Assembly: GCF_007971385.1 (NCBI RefSeq)
Contig: NZ_CP042434.1
Coordinates: 1,488,001 to 1,552,000 of the forward strand
DNA length: 64,000 nucleotides
Source: Arachidicoccus ginsenosidivorans
GTDB taxonomy: Bacteria; Bacteroidota; Bacteroidia; Chitinophagales; Chitinophagaceae
Direction of reading: 5' to 3'
Part shown: piece by piece, positions 1-10,640 of the stretch
How the letters are laid out: each line of letters begins with the position of its first letter
Position numbering within the stretch: position 1 is the stretch's first letter
Program-made: the position numbers and the translations under genes
Notes under the pieces: generated by a model
Seen by the model: only the letters and a program-made list of their open reading frames with translations
Database searches by the model: none
Told to the model about the DNA's origin: nothing

Positions 1-1518
1 AGTGGCGCCCATATCTGATTGCCGGTGTCAATGACTGGGCAAAAGCCTTTGAAAAGGCAGGATTTAAGGATGCGATTGTCGCCAAGCCTTGGCCGGAAAA
101 TGACACCACCATGAGTATGGAGGATGCCAGGTACTCAGTTATCCGGTATTTTGCCTCAGATATTGAAAATGCATATGGTCCTAACGTGCATGATCCCAGA
201 AGTGGTCAGATTCTGGAAAGCCACATTGGTTGGTACCACAATGTCATGAAACTTGTCCATGACTGGTATATGATCCAGGCAGGCCCCATTGATAAAAGAG
301 CCCGCAAAATGGTCTTTGATGATGAACTTATGGGAGATTTGATCCGTTTCGTCTCTTCTCATGAAATAGGCCATACCTTAGGCCTGCGTCATAATTTTGG
401 TAGCAGCAGCACTGTTCCGGTTGAACTGCTACGCAACAAAAAATGGGTCGAAGCTCATGGTCATACACCTTCCATTATGGATTATGCCCGCTTTAATTAT
501 GTCGCCCAGCCGGAGGATCATATTGGTCCAAAGGGTATTTACCCCAGGATTGGAGAGTACGATGACTGGGCTATCAGGTGGGTTATTCATATACGGGCGC
601 CGCAACACCTAAAGAAGATCATAAGATTACCAGCAAATGGATTGTCGACAATCTTTCCAAAAATCCAAGATTATGGTTTGGTACAGAGACTGATCCTTAT
701 GATCCCAGAAGTCAGAGTGAGTGCCTGGGAGACGATAATGTCCTGGCTAGTGAATATGGCATCAAGAACCTGAAAATCGTCCTGAAAAATTTACCTGAAT
801 GGACTTATGAAGAGGCTGATTTATATAAAAATCTAGGGGAAATGTACAACCAGCTGATTGGGCAGTTTAACCGTTATATGGGCCATGTACTGAAAAACGT
901 TGGCGGGATAGAAAGTACGCCAAAGAGCATTGAGCAGATGGGCGATGTCTATACCCCTACTCCCAAAGCCATGCAGGCAAAAGCGGTGGCCTTTTTAAAT
1001 GATCAGTTATTTACCACACCACAGTGGCTGCTGGATACCACTGTATTGGATAAGATCTCCACACCTGCCACAGAGGAAACTTTATACAGGTTGCAAAAAG
1101 GGATTTTGGGCAGTCTGATTTCGGCTTCAAGACTCCAAAGGCTCAGTTTTTGTAGTCAGCGTTATGGCAGTGACAAAACTTACCAGCCTGAAGCGCTGCT
1201 GAATGCTGTGGAAGGTAACCTGTTTAAGGAACTTAGTGCCCATCAGGCCATTTCATTCAGCAGAAGAGCACTCCAAAAGGCTTATATTGACGGTTTGATC
1301 CAGGATTTAAGTCCGGATAAATCCGCCGTCAATGACCAGTTACAATCCATTTTAGGGGCGCATATGCAGAATCTGACGTCCCTTCACTGGTCAGAGGTCA
1401 CCTGATGGCGCTAAAATCCAAATTGGAAACTGCAGCAGGTGGTTATAGTGATTCAATGAGTAAATACCATTTACAGGATTTGGTATTTAGGGTAAATAAA
1501 GCCCTGGATATAAAATAG
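1..1518 (+). CDS. Zinc-dependent metalloprotease, C-terminal part (5' end outside window; two frameshifts)
   Basis: Reads as the 3' part of a large secreted Bacteroidota zinc metalloprotease (DUF5117/DUF4953 type). The zinc motif HEIGHTLGLRH (HExxHxxGxxH, metzincin-like) lies near 359-391 and is followed by a conserved SIMDYARFNY segment, the expected Met-turn region. The frame is open from base 1. It breaks at 579-582, where one G is missing from a G run: adding it gives RWGYSYTG and joins the frame running to about 1395. A second one-base loss near 1390-1396 hides the true tail, which in the corrected frame reads RGHLMALKSKLE and ends at TAG 1516-1518. Both breaks look like sequencing errors, but a pseudogene cannot be excluded. 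The substrate is unknown. Confidence 0.8.
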
Positions 1519-1540
1519 TTAATGGAAAAGTAAGCACTAA

Positions 1541-1570
1541 TAAATTCTAATAAATTCTAATAAGTTCTAA
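1541..1570. repeat. Short tandem repeat, three 10-bp units
   Basis: Three direct copies of TAAATTCTAA (the third has TAAGTTCTAA) lie between the metalloprotease stop and its terminator. No function is apparent. Confidence 0.7.
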
Positions 1571-1584
1571 AAAATAAAACAAGC

Positions 1585-1617
1585 AAAATAAGGGCCCACG
1601 GCCCCTTATTTGTTTTT
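1585..1617 (+). terminator. Rho-independent terminator after the metalloprotease
   Basis: An AAATAAGGGCC arm pairs with GGCCCCTTATTT across a short loop, followed by TGTTTTT. One arm has an extra base, leaving a bulge. Confidence 0.7.
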
Positions 1618-1956
1618 CTGACCTTTCTGATTGTTCTAATGGCTAAGATTGTTTCTACTAGCCGCCTAGTAATTTCCAGTGCTGTACTCTAGCGGTTTTA
1701 TCCTTACTTTATAATTATATTGCCAGGTTTATTATTAATTTTGTCCCTGATTTTAACCTTTAGGACAGTTTTAGTAGATTTTGTGGAAACAGTGGAGCCA
1801 ACCACGCCTTCCAGGTAGGGAGGTTTTCGCATGTAAAATCATTTAAATTTAACCCGGAACTATAGGCTTATTTTCGATTTTATAGGTGAACTTCCCAGAA
1901 ATTTGGCATTTTCAGGACATTTAGCAGAACCCTGGAAAATTTATTTTGCAATAATC
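1618..1956. other. Intergenic stretch without recognisable genes
   Basis: AT-rich DNA between the terminator and the rplU promoter. I see no convincing coding frame or RNA gene. Confidence 0.6.
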
Positions 1957-1987
1957 TTGTGACATATGCTTTTTATACCTACCTTTG
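1957..1987 (+). promoter_or_regulatory. Bacteroidota sigma-A promoter for rplU-rpmA
   Basis: TTG at 1957-1959 and TACCTTTG at 1980-1987, separated by 20 bp, match the Bacteroidota -33/-7 consensus TTG/TAnnTTTG. The start codon of rplU follows about 20 bp downstream. Confidence 0.75.
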
Positions 1988-2008
1988 CAGTCCTAATTTT
2001 TTAATGTT

Positions 2009-2314
2009 ATGTTCGCAGTTGTAAAAATCGCAGGCCAACAATTCAGAGTACAGGAAGGTGACACCCTTTTCGTACCTCACCTGTCTGCAAATAATGGTGA
2101 TAAAGTTGAGTTTAAAGACGTTCTGCTGGTAAGCACCGACGGAACTTTATCTATAGGTACCGATGTGACTAAAGTTGTAAAGGCTGAAGTCCTGACTAGT
2201 CTGGTACAAGGTGATAAAGTAATTGCTTACAAACAAAAAAGAAGAAAAGGCTTCCGTAAGAAGCACGGTCACAGAACTCAGTACACAAAGATCAAGATTG
2301 ATGCAATTGCATAA
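2009..2314 (+). CDS. rplU: 50S ribosomal protein L21
   Basis: 101 residues, the normal size for bL21. It begins MFAVVKIAGQQFRV and ends in the basic KKHGHRTQYTKIKIDAI region typical of the family. bL21 binds 23S rRNA in the large subunit. It is followed by rpmA after 45 bp, the conserved bacterial rplU-rpmA pair, and both are probably transcribed from the TACCTTTG promoter just upstream. Confidence 0.98.
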   Translation: MFAVVKIAGQQFRVQEGDTLFVPHLSANNGDKVEFKDVLLVSTDGTLSIGTDVTKVVKAEVLTSLVQGDKVIAYKQKRRKGFRKKHGHRTQYTKIKIDAIA

Positions 2315-2359
2315 TCATTGATATATAACCATTTACAAACTTTTTAATTATATAATACC

Positions 2360-2641
2360 ATGGCACATAAGAAAGGTGAAGGTAGTGTAAAAAACGGACG
2401 GGATTCCCGCAGCAAACGCTTAGGTGTTAAGATCTTTGGTGGTCAACCTGCTATCTCCGGAAACATCATTGTACGTCAGCGTGGTACCAAATTCCATTCT
2501 GGTAAGAATGTAGGTGTTGGTAAAGATTTTACTTTATTCGCACTGACTGACGGTATCGTTGAATTCAGAAAAACCAAAGGTGATGTTACCAAGGTTTCTG
2601 TAATTCCTTCAGAAGCCCCGGTGGAAGTTGCAGAAGCTTAG
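2360..2641 (+). CDS. rpmA: 50S ribosomal protein L27
   Basis: 93 residues starting [20 protein letters not shown], the conserved N-terminus of bL27, which reaches towards the peptidyl-transferase centre. The start is the Met of MAHKKG, so no N-terminal extension is present. It is the second gene of the rplU-rpmA operon and is followed by a strong terminator. Confidence 0.98.
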   Translation: MAHKKGEGSVKNGRDSRSKRLGVKIFGGQPAISGNIIVRQRGTKFHSGKNVGVGKDFTLFALTDGIVEFRKTKGDVTKVSVIPSEAPVEVAEA

Positions 2642-2714
2642 TAAGTAAACTTGCTGATTTCGCTTTTAAAGCTACGATTCACAACTACTATTTAGGTTAA
2701 TAATAGATTCATTG

Positions 2715-2762
2715 GCTGTCGGGTACTTATAGTATATCTTATAAGTACCCGACAGCTTTTTT
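2715..2762 (+). terminator. Strong rho-independent terminator of rplU-rpmA
   Basis: A perfect 16-bp stem (GCTGTCGGGTACTTAT with its complement), a 10-nt loop and six T residues. Confidence 0.95.
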
Positions 2763-3127
2763 GTGCTTGCCCTTGTCATCCGACAAATAATTTTATTGCA
2801 ATATACCCCTACGCTGACCTGGTTTTAGCCACTTTATGGCTTTTCCCCTAGTTTTATTCCCTCTACATCCCTATCCGTATTAAGTCGTTTTTCTTGACAA
2901 ATCGCCCAAAAAATACCCTCTAGCGGGTATTTTCTAAACCTGTTATCCGAGTTACTTTTACTACTTCAGGCAGACTAAAGGCGGGTAGTCGTATTAAAAC
3001 AAAATGACCATCTCCTTGCTTTTAAATCAGCCCTGTCAATAACTGGCTTTATGTAATCATAGTTCCGGATGGGAATGCAGTAAATGGCATTCGAGGTACT
3101 ATTTCTCTCACTTAAATTATCTGTCTC
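2763..3127. other. Intergenic stretch without recognisable genes
   Basis: About 365 bp between the rpmA terminator and the secreted propeller protein. I found no good coding frame and no TAnnTTTG promoter. Confidence 0.5.
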
Positions 3128-6100
3128 ATGAAAAAACTATTACTTTTTCTTTTGTGTATTGGTGGACTTTATCCAATACTACAAGCACAAAATTGGCAAC
3201 ATTTCATGTCTCCTTCGCCTTACCAGGCATTAATCTCTAATGATATCAGAGGCATTACGGTCGCTGGTCCGGACGACATCTGGTGTAGTACCTGGGGTGG
3301 CGGCGCGAGTCGGTTTAGCGGTGGTAGCTGGCAATCTTATACGACAGCTAATATGCCACTATTGGTCAACGACGTTTCAGACGTAGTTATTGATAACGAA
3401 GGCGCTACCTGGCTAGCCACCTATGGTGGCGGTATTGTACGCATTGATGCGACTGTTACTAATTACAATATTAATTCCAACGGTGCTTTCTTATCCAATA
3501 TGACTTTTTCAGCGACAAAGGATCACCAGGGCAACCTTTGGTTTGGTACTGATGGTGGCGGTGCCCTTAAATGGGATGGAACTGATTTTAGTACAATTTA
3601 TATGAATAACAGCGGCCTGAAAAGCAATATAATCCGTAGGATTCTGACAGATCATGCTGGCAATATGTGGTTTGCGACCTGGGGCGGTGGCCTGAGTAAA
3701 TTCGACGGGCACAACTGGGTGACTTATACCAATGCAAATACGAATGGCGACTTGAGAAGCGATTTCATTTATGATCTGACAGAAGACGCAAGTGGTAATA
3801 TCTGGATGGCGACGCACGTGGCCGGCATTTGTAAATTTTCAGTGGGTAACCAAAGCTTTGAATACTACAGTTATATCAATAGTATATTACCCCCTATAGA
3901 CAAAGAGCCAACTACCGTAGCGATTGACTCGCAAGGTAATCTGTGGGCAGGCAGCCCTCAAAACGGCTTATTTGAACTGAGTAATGGCACCTGGTCAGTT
4001 TTTACAACCGCCAACAGTGGTTTGCCCAGCAATACAGTTAACCGTATTGCCTTTGATCAAAATGGAATAGCATGGATAGCTACAGCGGCAGGGCTTTCCA
4101 AAATGGACACCCAAAGCTGGGTCGTTTACAATAAAGAAACGACCAGAGGCCCCGGCCCTCTTTCCAACCACCTAATACAACATTTTATTGACCATAATGG
4201 GCATCATTGGATGATTACGGATCCAGCCAATATTTCCAAATATGACGGAAGTACCTGGACGCATTACAACCACAGCAACACTTCCACCCTCCCAGTCAGT
4301 GGCTTTACCTGTATTGCAGAGGATAAGGAGGGCAATATCTGGCTTGGCACAAGAGAAAACGGTGCAATTAAATTTGATGGTACTGCTTGGTCGATTTATA
4401 CAACTGGAAACAGCCAGATTGGAGATAATTATGTGTCAAGTATTGCCTGCGACGCACAAGGCAATCTTTGGTTTGGAAGTTTTCAGCATGGCTTGAGTAA
4501 ATTTGACGGTCATGAGTGGTCAATAATTCCGTCTTTCAGCAATGGTTTTAATGCCCGGCTTATTCAAAGTCTATTGGCAGATAATCAGGGAAATCTATGG
4601 ATCGGCACCATTGATGAAGGTCTTTATAAGTTTAATGGCACTGCTTTTACTTCTATTGTGCCAGACTTAGAGGGCGTTATGTCTAAATCCATCATGGCTA
4701 TGACCATGGATCTTGCTGGCAATCTTTGGCTCAGTTCGCCTAATGGATTATTAAAATATAATATTGAGCATAAGAATTGGCAACAATTTACCACCGCCAA
4801 TAGCCCATTAATTAATGGCAATATCAGGACGCTAACTATTGATAAGAATAATAATGTCTGGATGGGCACAACGGGCGGGGTAAGTGTTTTTGACGGATCT
4901 CAGTGGGCAACTTTTGTCTACGGCACAGGTGGCCTCACTGCCAATGATATCTGCTCTATCCAGGTGGATGCCCAAAACAATAAATGGATCGCCACCGCTG
5001 GAGGAGGCTTATGTGAACTGTTTGATGGAATCATTGACTTTCAACCGCAAAGAAAATGGTTCGTCAGACAAAATGCGTCCGGTAGTGGCAGTTCTTGGGC
5101 AGATGCCTCAGGCGATATTGCCTATGCCATAGACAAGGCAAATGCCGGAGACAGCATATTTGTTGCCGCTGGTATTTTTCAACCTATCCAAGATAGTTTT
5201 TTTATACTAAAAGCTGGTGTTAAACTCTTTGGAGGATTTAAGGGGACCGAAACAGACTTTTCCCAGCGTTTTCTGGACAACGAATTTAAAACCGTCATAA
5301 AAGGCAATGGCTCAGCTATCATTGTAAATTACAATAATGGCCTGACTGCCTCTACGGTATTAGATGGCTTTACCCTCACCCAAGGCAGAGGGTACAATAG
5401 CTTCAATTTGAATAGAGGTGGCGCGATGGCTAACTTTAATGTATCCCCTTCCATTACGGATTGTATTTTTGAAGATAATGAGGCCGGCGTTGGTGGTGCA
5501 CTCTATAATCAAGCCAGCGCTATCTATATTAAGCATTGCCAGTTCCTAAATAATAAAGTTACCTTAGAATACAATGGCGGCGCCTTGTATGAAGAAGGCT
5601 CCAGTAATTCCTATATTAACTGTGTATTTAAAGAAAATCAGGCCGGTAATGTAACAGGAGAATCAGGGGCAGGGGGGCTGCATGTCTGACCAATACCAAT
5701 ACCGCCTTTTATAATTGCCTTTTTGAGGATAACAAATCTCTGGGTAAAATGATGGCGGAGGCGGTGCCATCTTTATTGATAATAGTAGAGTGGATATAAA
5801 TAACTGTACCTTCTATGGCAATATGTCAACCGCATTATTCGGCACGCAACTTTCACAAGGTAACACACTCTCCATTGATCCTTACGGTACTGGCAGCAGC
5901 CAAGTAAGGCTGCTGAACAGCATTGTGGATGGTGCCCCTTCTCGTCATATCGCTCAATTGACTGCCAACTCCCTGAATATTAATCGTAGTGTCATTAAAG
6001 GTTATGAGGTCGATCTCAATCAAGATGGTATTATTGACGAGCAGGATGTGATCGACGACCTCCCATATAATACAGACCCCATGTTTATGGATGCCAAAAA

Positions 6101-7324
6101 CAGTGATTTTAGGTTACAACCAGCGAGTCCTTGCATTAGTGTGGGTTCTTTAGCTAATTTCTACCCCACCGATCTGGCAGGCAATCAACGTGTGGAAAAT
6201 AATAAGATCGACCTGGGCGCTTTCCAAAGCAAAGGACTTGAGTTTTTTGCCACTCCCGGTCAAAAATTAACGTCTAACCGGGCAGATACAGCCTCAGGCG
6301 GTGTTATTTACCTGTATAACAATACAGAAAATACTGTGATTGTAGGTGTGGACCCCAATGGACAGGATCTGGGGAATATTGAAGCTACAGGTTCACTTAG
6401 TACTAATTATGGATCAGGCCAGCCTACCACACTTGAAAGCCCCTTTGGAATTGAAGGAGAAGTCCATTGTTTAAACCGCTCCTGGCATGTAACCCTGACC
6501 AATCCGGATTTTAATAACCCCGTCACCGTACGCTTTTTTATTGATACAACCGATCTAAGAGACTTGATTACGGAGATGCCTGCAAATACTAAGTTACCGC
6601 ATTCCATTTCGGAATGGATGGATTTTGCTCCTTTAATCCGAGTCTATAAAGTAGAAGGTGATGATGCCTATGCATCAAATGCGACCAACTACAAACAATA
6701 TACCTTTAGCGAAAACAACGAGACGGCAGATTTGAGTCATTTTATCATCGGACAATACCAGAAGTTGTTTTATCTTGAATTTCAGGTATCTGAGTTCAGC
6801 AGCGGCTCTGTAGCCTATATTCCACTTGCCACACCAATCCAATTAATCAAATTTGAGGGCGGACTCAAAAATGGTCAGGCTTCTTTAAATTGGCAAACAG
6901 GGGAAGAGGTTAATTTTAAGCAATTTGAAATAGAAAAAGTACAGATAATATCACTTTTAATCAGATTGCCACCACGCTTCCAACAGGAAACAATAGCTTT
7001 TACCAATACAGCTGTCCGCAACAGGAAGCTACCGCTTATTACCGCCTGAAACTAATAGATCAAAAAGGGCAACCAGGCTACAGCAAGGTGATCAAATTAG
7101 TTCAGCAAATACAAAATTTCACGCTGTTCCCAAATCCTGCCAGTGATTATATAAAGATAAACAGTGCGGAGGTGGGGCAATATTACATATATGACGCTAC
7201 CGGAAAGCAAGTTGGATCCGGCCGCATTATTAAAGGTCAAAACCAAATCCAAATAGCCAATTTAGCAGCAGGGATGTATTATATTCGCCTAAACCAACAA
7301 AAAGCAAACTTTATTAAAAAATAA
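3128..7324 (+). CDS. Secreted beta-propeller / beta-helix protein with T9SS type A sorting domain (three frameshifts)
   Basis: About 1,400 residues once repaired. It starts with a Sec signal peptide (MKKLLLFLLCIGGLYPILQAQ). Residues of about 30-650 hold many ~45-residue repeats of the two-component-regulator propeller type (GNLWFGT...GGGLSKFDG), a ligand-binding fold usually found on hybrid histidine kinases but here without a kinase. A right-handed beta-helix follows (DCIFEDNEAGVGGALYN, NCTFYGN), then an Ig-like region, and it ends in a type IX secretion tail (FTLFPNPASDYIKI...GMYYIRL). The frame breaks near 5678-5685 (one C), at 5746-5749 (one A) and at 6934-6938 (one A); each repair restores a continuous frame. 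Probably exported to the cell surface; ligand unknown. Confidence 0.85.
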
Positions 7325-7346
7325 ACAAACTCATAAGTTATTGCTT

Positions 7347-7397
7347 AATGGCACAGCTGTGTAAACTTAGCCTTTACACAGCAGTGCCATTTTTTTA
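7347..7397. terminator. Bidirectional terminator between convergent genes
   Basis: A stem of about 18 bp (AATGGCAC.GCTGTGTAAA arms, one mismatch) ends in seven T on the plus strand. It separates the propeller gene from the convergent epimerase. Confidence 0.85.
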
Positions 7398-7446
7398 TCC
7401 TCTTTTAGCAATGCCTTTGAAAGTCCATCTTTCAACACTTTAGTGT

Positions 7447-8547
7447 TTATACCTTCCAAGACTGGCATTTACTTAAAAACACGGGAGCTATTTCCACTGC
7501 AATTCCTGGTCTTTCTGGGTGTGGAAGACTTAGCTGATACGCTTGTATATTTACCCCGCTGCAAACAGGATCCTCGCTGTGCCCCAACAGGCAGGTATCC
7601 ATATCAAAAAACCTGATATTATCCGTAGCCATTACCAAATGGGTCATGGCAGTAAGCGCTACCCTGCTTTCCAGCATGCCGCCCATCATACAAGGAATAC
7701 CCAGCGTCGCTGCACTACTGGCAATCTGAAGCGCATTATATATGCCCCCTGATTTGGCCAGTTTGATATTGATAAAGTCAAATCCTGCATTTGCACAGCC
7801 GCTGACGTCTCTAGGATGATAACAGCTTTCATCGGCCATAATCGGTATTTGCACCTTTGCTTTTAGTTCTTTAATCTCGGCATCATTATAGGAGCGCAAT
7901 GGTTGTTCACAAAACTCAATATCAAGTGTCTGCATACCTTCCAGGGCGGCAATAGCTGCCGGGAGACTCCATCCTTGATTGGCATCGAGGCGAATTTTCA
8001 TGTCCGGTCCCGCAACAGCTCTGATCGCCTCAATCCGTTGAATATCCATATCCGGATCCTTACCTACTTTGACCTTTAATATACTGGCTTTATTGTTTTT
8101 AAAAAATAAAGCCTGGGCAGCCATTTTTTCAGGGGAGTCGATCCCAATTGTAATATCTGTGGTTATGGGCTTTAACTGTCCACCTAAATACGCATATAAT
8201 GGTAATCCAGCCGCCTGCGCAGCCAGATCATAAAGCGCCATATCAAAAGCGCTCTTAATAGTAGTATTACCTGCAATATAGTGATCAAAATCCTCCAGTA
8301 AATCCACCATCGCTAAAGGATCACGCCCTTTTATGATTTTCGCCAGGTCTTTACCTACAGCGATACAAGTCTGCTGAGTTTCTCCTACAATCATTGGAAA
8401 GGCGGAGCATTCCCCGATACCAATCAATCCCGCATCTGTATGAATCCGAATCAGCACATTTTGGGCAAATTCCATAGTGCCCGTTGCAATGGTAAAGGGT
8501 ACCATAGGGATACTAAACTGGTAAATCTCAGTATATGTAATCTTCAT
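7447..8547 (-). CDS. Dipeptide epimerase, enolase superfamily (L-Ala-D/L-Glu epimerase-like)
   Basis: 366 residues of the muconate-lactonizing subgroup. Visible active-site features in order: LKVKVG (the KxK base), IRLDANQGW (metal Asp), IEFCEQPL (metal Glu), IMADES (metal Asp) and NIKLAKSGG (the opposite-face Lys base). This set is that of dipeptide epimerases, which convert L-Ala-D-Glu from peptidoglycan turnover to L-Ala-L-Glu. Substrate specificity within the subgroup cannot be read from these motifs. It is a single-gene unit, divergent from the cytochrome b fusion upstream. Confidence 0.88.
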   Translation of the reverse strand: MKITYTEIYQFSIPMVPFTIATGTMEFAQNVLIRIHTDAGLIGIGECSAFPMIVGETQQTCIAVGKDLAKIIKGRDPLAMVDLLEDFDHYIAGNTTIKSAFDMALYDLAAQAAGLPLYAYLGGQLKPITTDITIGIDSPEKMAAQALFFKNNKASILKVKVGKDPDMDIQRIEAIRAVAGPDMKIRLDANQGWSLPAAIAALEGMQTLDIEFCEQPLRSYNDAEIKELKAKVQIPIMADESCYHPRDVSGCANAGFDFINIKLAKSGGIYNALQIASSAATLGIPCMMGGMLESRVALTAMTHLVMATDNIRFFDMDTCLLGHSEDPVCSGVNIQAYQLSLPHPERPGIAVEIAPVFLSKCQSWKV

Positions 8548-8855
8548 CTTGAAATTATTAGGTTAAAAAGCTACTCCTTCAAGATCCAACCAACAACAAC
8601 TGTCTGGAATAGCCGCAATTGACCAAATGGGAAGTAGAAGCTCCTGTTAAATAAAATTACGCATTCCTTGATATTTTTTGTCAAACCCCGCAGCTTTTGT
8701 AAATTGTGGTAAGTTTTCAAGGCGCAATATGCCCTTTTAAAGGCGAACAAAATGCGGGTGCTCAGGCAAGGTGTATAATTAAAGGGAGTAACCGCTATTC
8801 AGAAATATAGCTATTTAGGTACAAGGTGGTCTAATAACAATAAAATTCTGAAGGT
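8548..8855. other. Divergent intergenic region
   Basis: About 308 bp between divergently transcribed genes. It must hold promoters for both, but I cannot find a clean TAnnTTTG with a spaced TTG on either strand. Confidence 0.4.
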
Positions 8856-10529
8856 ATGATTGGTCACTTAAGTAAAGCAGAACAGGCGGTTCTCTATCCC
8901 AAAGACAGAAGACTCACCATGGTCATTAAGCCCTATATGTGGATTATCTTTGGGGCCATTATCCTAATTCCATTGGGCGCGGCCTGGATACAATATTTAT
9001 TTTTCGGCCTTCCGCCGGATCCATCGGCAGTATTAGTACATTTACCTTCTGAGGCCACACCTGGGTTTCCGGCGTGGGCAAGACTTAGTCACTGGGTGAA
9101 TTTTTTGTTCCTTTCCTTGATTATCAGAAGTGGCCTTTCTATCCTGGTAGACCATCCCCGACTTTACTTCAATAATGGATGCTCACCTGAGTCAGAATGG
9201 GTGCGATTTACTCCAATTAAAGTACCAAAAGACAAAATGTGGACAGCAAAGGAAGATGCCCGTTATATCAGTCCAATTTTAGGTCTTCCTGGTTATCGGC
9301 ACAGTGTTGGACTGGCTAGGGTTTGGCATTTTCTGACCGTGCCTTTTTTTATCATCAACGGGATTATCTTCATTTTCTTCTTATTTTTCACCAATCACTG
9401 GCTGCGACTGGTGCCAACCTCCTGGCAGGTTCTACCCGATGCCTGGAATGTTTTTGTGCATTATGCCACCTTTAATTTTCCGGTAGAGCCTAATGGGTTT
9501 TATCATTATAATGCCCTTCAACAACTGTCCTATTTTGCCGTCGTTTTTATTTTAGCGCCGCTGGCCATGTTGACAGGCATGGCCATGTCTCCTGCTATCG
9601 CTAACCGATTCCCCTGGTATCCAAAGCTATTTGGCAACCGTCAATCCGCCAGGTCCGGTCACTTTATGGTCATGGTTTGTTACTTGGTCTTTATTCTGAT
9701 CCATGTATCTCTGGTAGTCGCCACTGGCCTCTCCCGCAATATGAATCATATTGTCATGGGCACAGACAGTACCACCAGCCATCTGGGATTATATATTGGT
9801 ATCGGTATAGTCCTTTTTGTGGTGCTTTGTTGTTTTATCGCCTTATGGCTTTCCTGGCACCACCCCAGACCATTACAGAAATTGCAGGCAGATATTAATG
9901 GCAATCTCTGGCGCCGCAGCATAAATACTTTCAAGCCCGCCCGTTATTACACGAAAAAGGATATATCCCCTTATTTTTGGCCGAACGGAAAAATCCCTGA
10001 GGACTCCGAGCGTTGGCTAGCGCTAGCCAAAAATGACTTCAAAGATTATAAGCTCAAAATAACCGGGCTCGTAGAAAATCCAATGGAATTATCCATGGAT
10101 GAGCTCAAAAAGATCGCAAAAGACCAGAATATCACCATGCACCATTGTATTCAGGGATGGTCTGGTATCGCTGAATGGGGTGGCTTACCCATGTCTAAGT
10201 TAATAGAACTGGTTAAACCCCATGCCAACGTAACCACTGTTGCCTTTTATTCCTTTGGCAGCGGTTTGTATGGCGGTGTTTATTATGATACCCATACGCT
10301 GGATAATTGTAAAAAGCCCTTGAGTCTGCTGGCCTGGGAAATGAACTATAAACCGCTCACCATTGAACATGGGGCTCCCCTCAGACTGCGTATTGAAAAT
10401 CAACTGGGATATAAAATGGTCAAATGGATTGATTATATCGAGTTTATTGAGTCTCATAAGGATGTAGGTAAAGGATTTGGTGGTAAAAATGAGGATGATG
10501 AGTATTTTGATTTACTGGCCGACACTTAA
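8856..10529 (+). CDS. Cytochrome b561-like membrane domain fused to an MsrP/SUOX-type molybdopterin domain
   Basis: 557 residues. The first ~350 hold several hydrophobic helices with His residues spaced as in cytochrome b561 / thiosulfate reductase cytochrome b (ARLSHWVNFLFL, VARVWHFLTVPFF, GHFMVMVCYLVFILIHVSL). The last ~180 form an oxidoreductase molybdopterin-binding domain of the MsrP/sulfite-oxidase type; HHCIQGWSG holds the Cys expected to ligate molybdenum. MsrP systems normally encode the Mo enzyme and the haem membrane partner separately (MsrP/MsrQ), so this is a natural fusion. It likely passes quinol electrons to the Mo site. The substrate is not evident. The cofactor genes lie about 20 kb away in the window. 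Confidence 0.85.
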   Translation: MIGHLSKAEQAVLYPKDRRLTMVIKPYMWIIFGAIILIPLGAAWIQYLFFGLPPDPSAVLVHLPSEATPGFPAWARLSHWVNFLFLSLIIRSGLSILVDHPRLYFNNGCSPESEWVRFTPIKVPKDKMWTAKEDARYISPILGLPGYRHSVGLARVWHFLTVPFFIINGIIFIFFLFFTNHWLRLVPTSWQVLPDAWNVFVHYATFNFPVEPNGFYHYNALQQLSYFAVVFILAPLAMLTGMAMSPAIANRFPWYPKLFGNRQSARSGHFMVMVCYLVFILIHVSLVVATGLSRNMNHIVMGTDSTTSHLGLYIGIGIVLFVVLCCFIALWLSWHHPRPLQKLQADINGNLWRRSINTFKPARYYTKKDISPYFWPNGKIPEDSERWLALAKNDFKDYKLKITGLVENPMELSMDELKKIAKDQNITMHHCIQGWSGIAEWGGLPMSKLIELVKPHANVTTVAFYSFGSGLYGGVYYDTHTLDNCKKPLSLLAWEMNYKPLTIEHGAPLRLRIENQLGYKMVKWIDYIEFIESHKDVGKGFGGKNEDDEYFDLLADT

Positions 10530-10640
10530 TGTATATGGAGGCTTTTATTTAGCTAAACAGCACCACCAAACCATTAATACATTGTTAACACTTCGCCTCA
10601 ACATGTAAATAATTTTTAACTTAATGCAAATATTAAGCTT

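Noticed and set aside
1541..1570. CRISPR-like array
   Set aside because: Units are 10 bp and contiguous with no spacers. No CRISPR array was found anywhere in the window.
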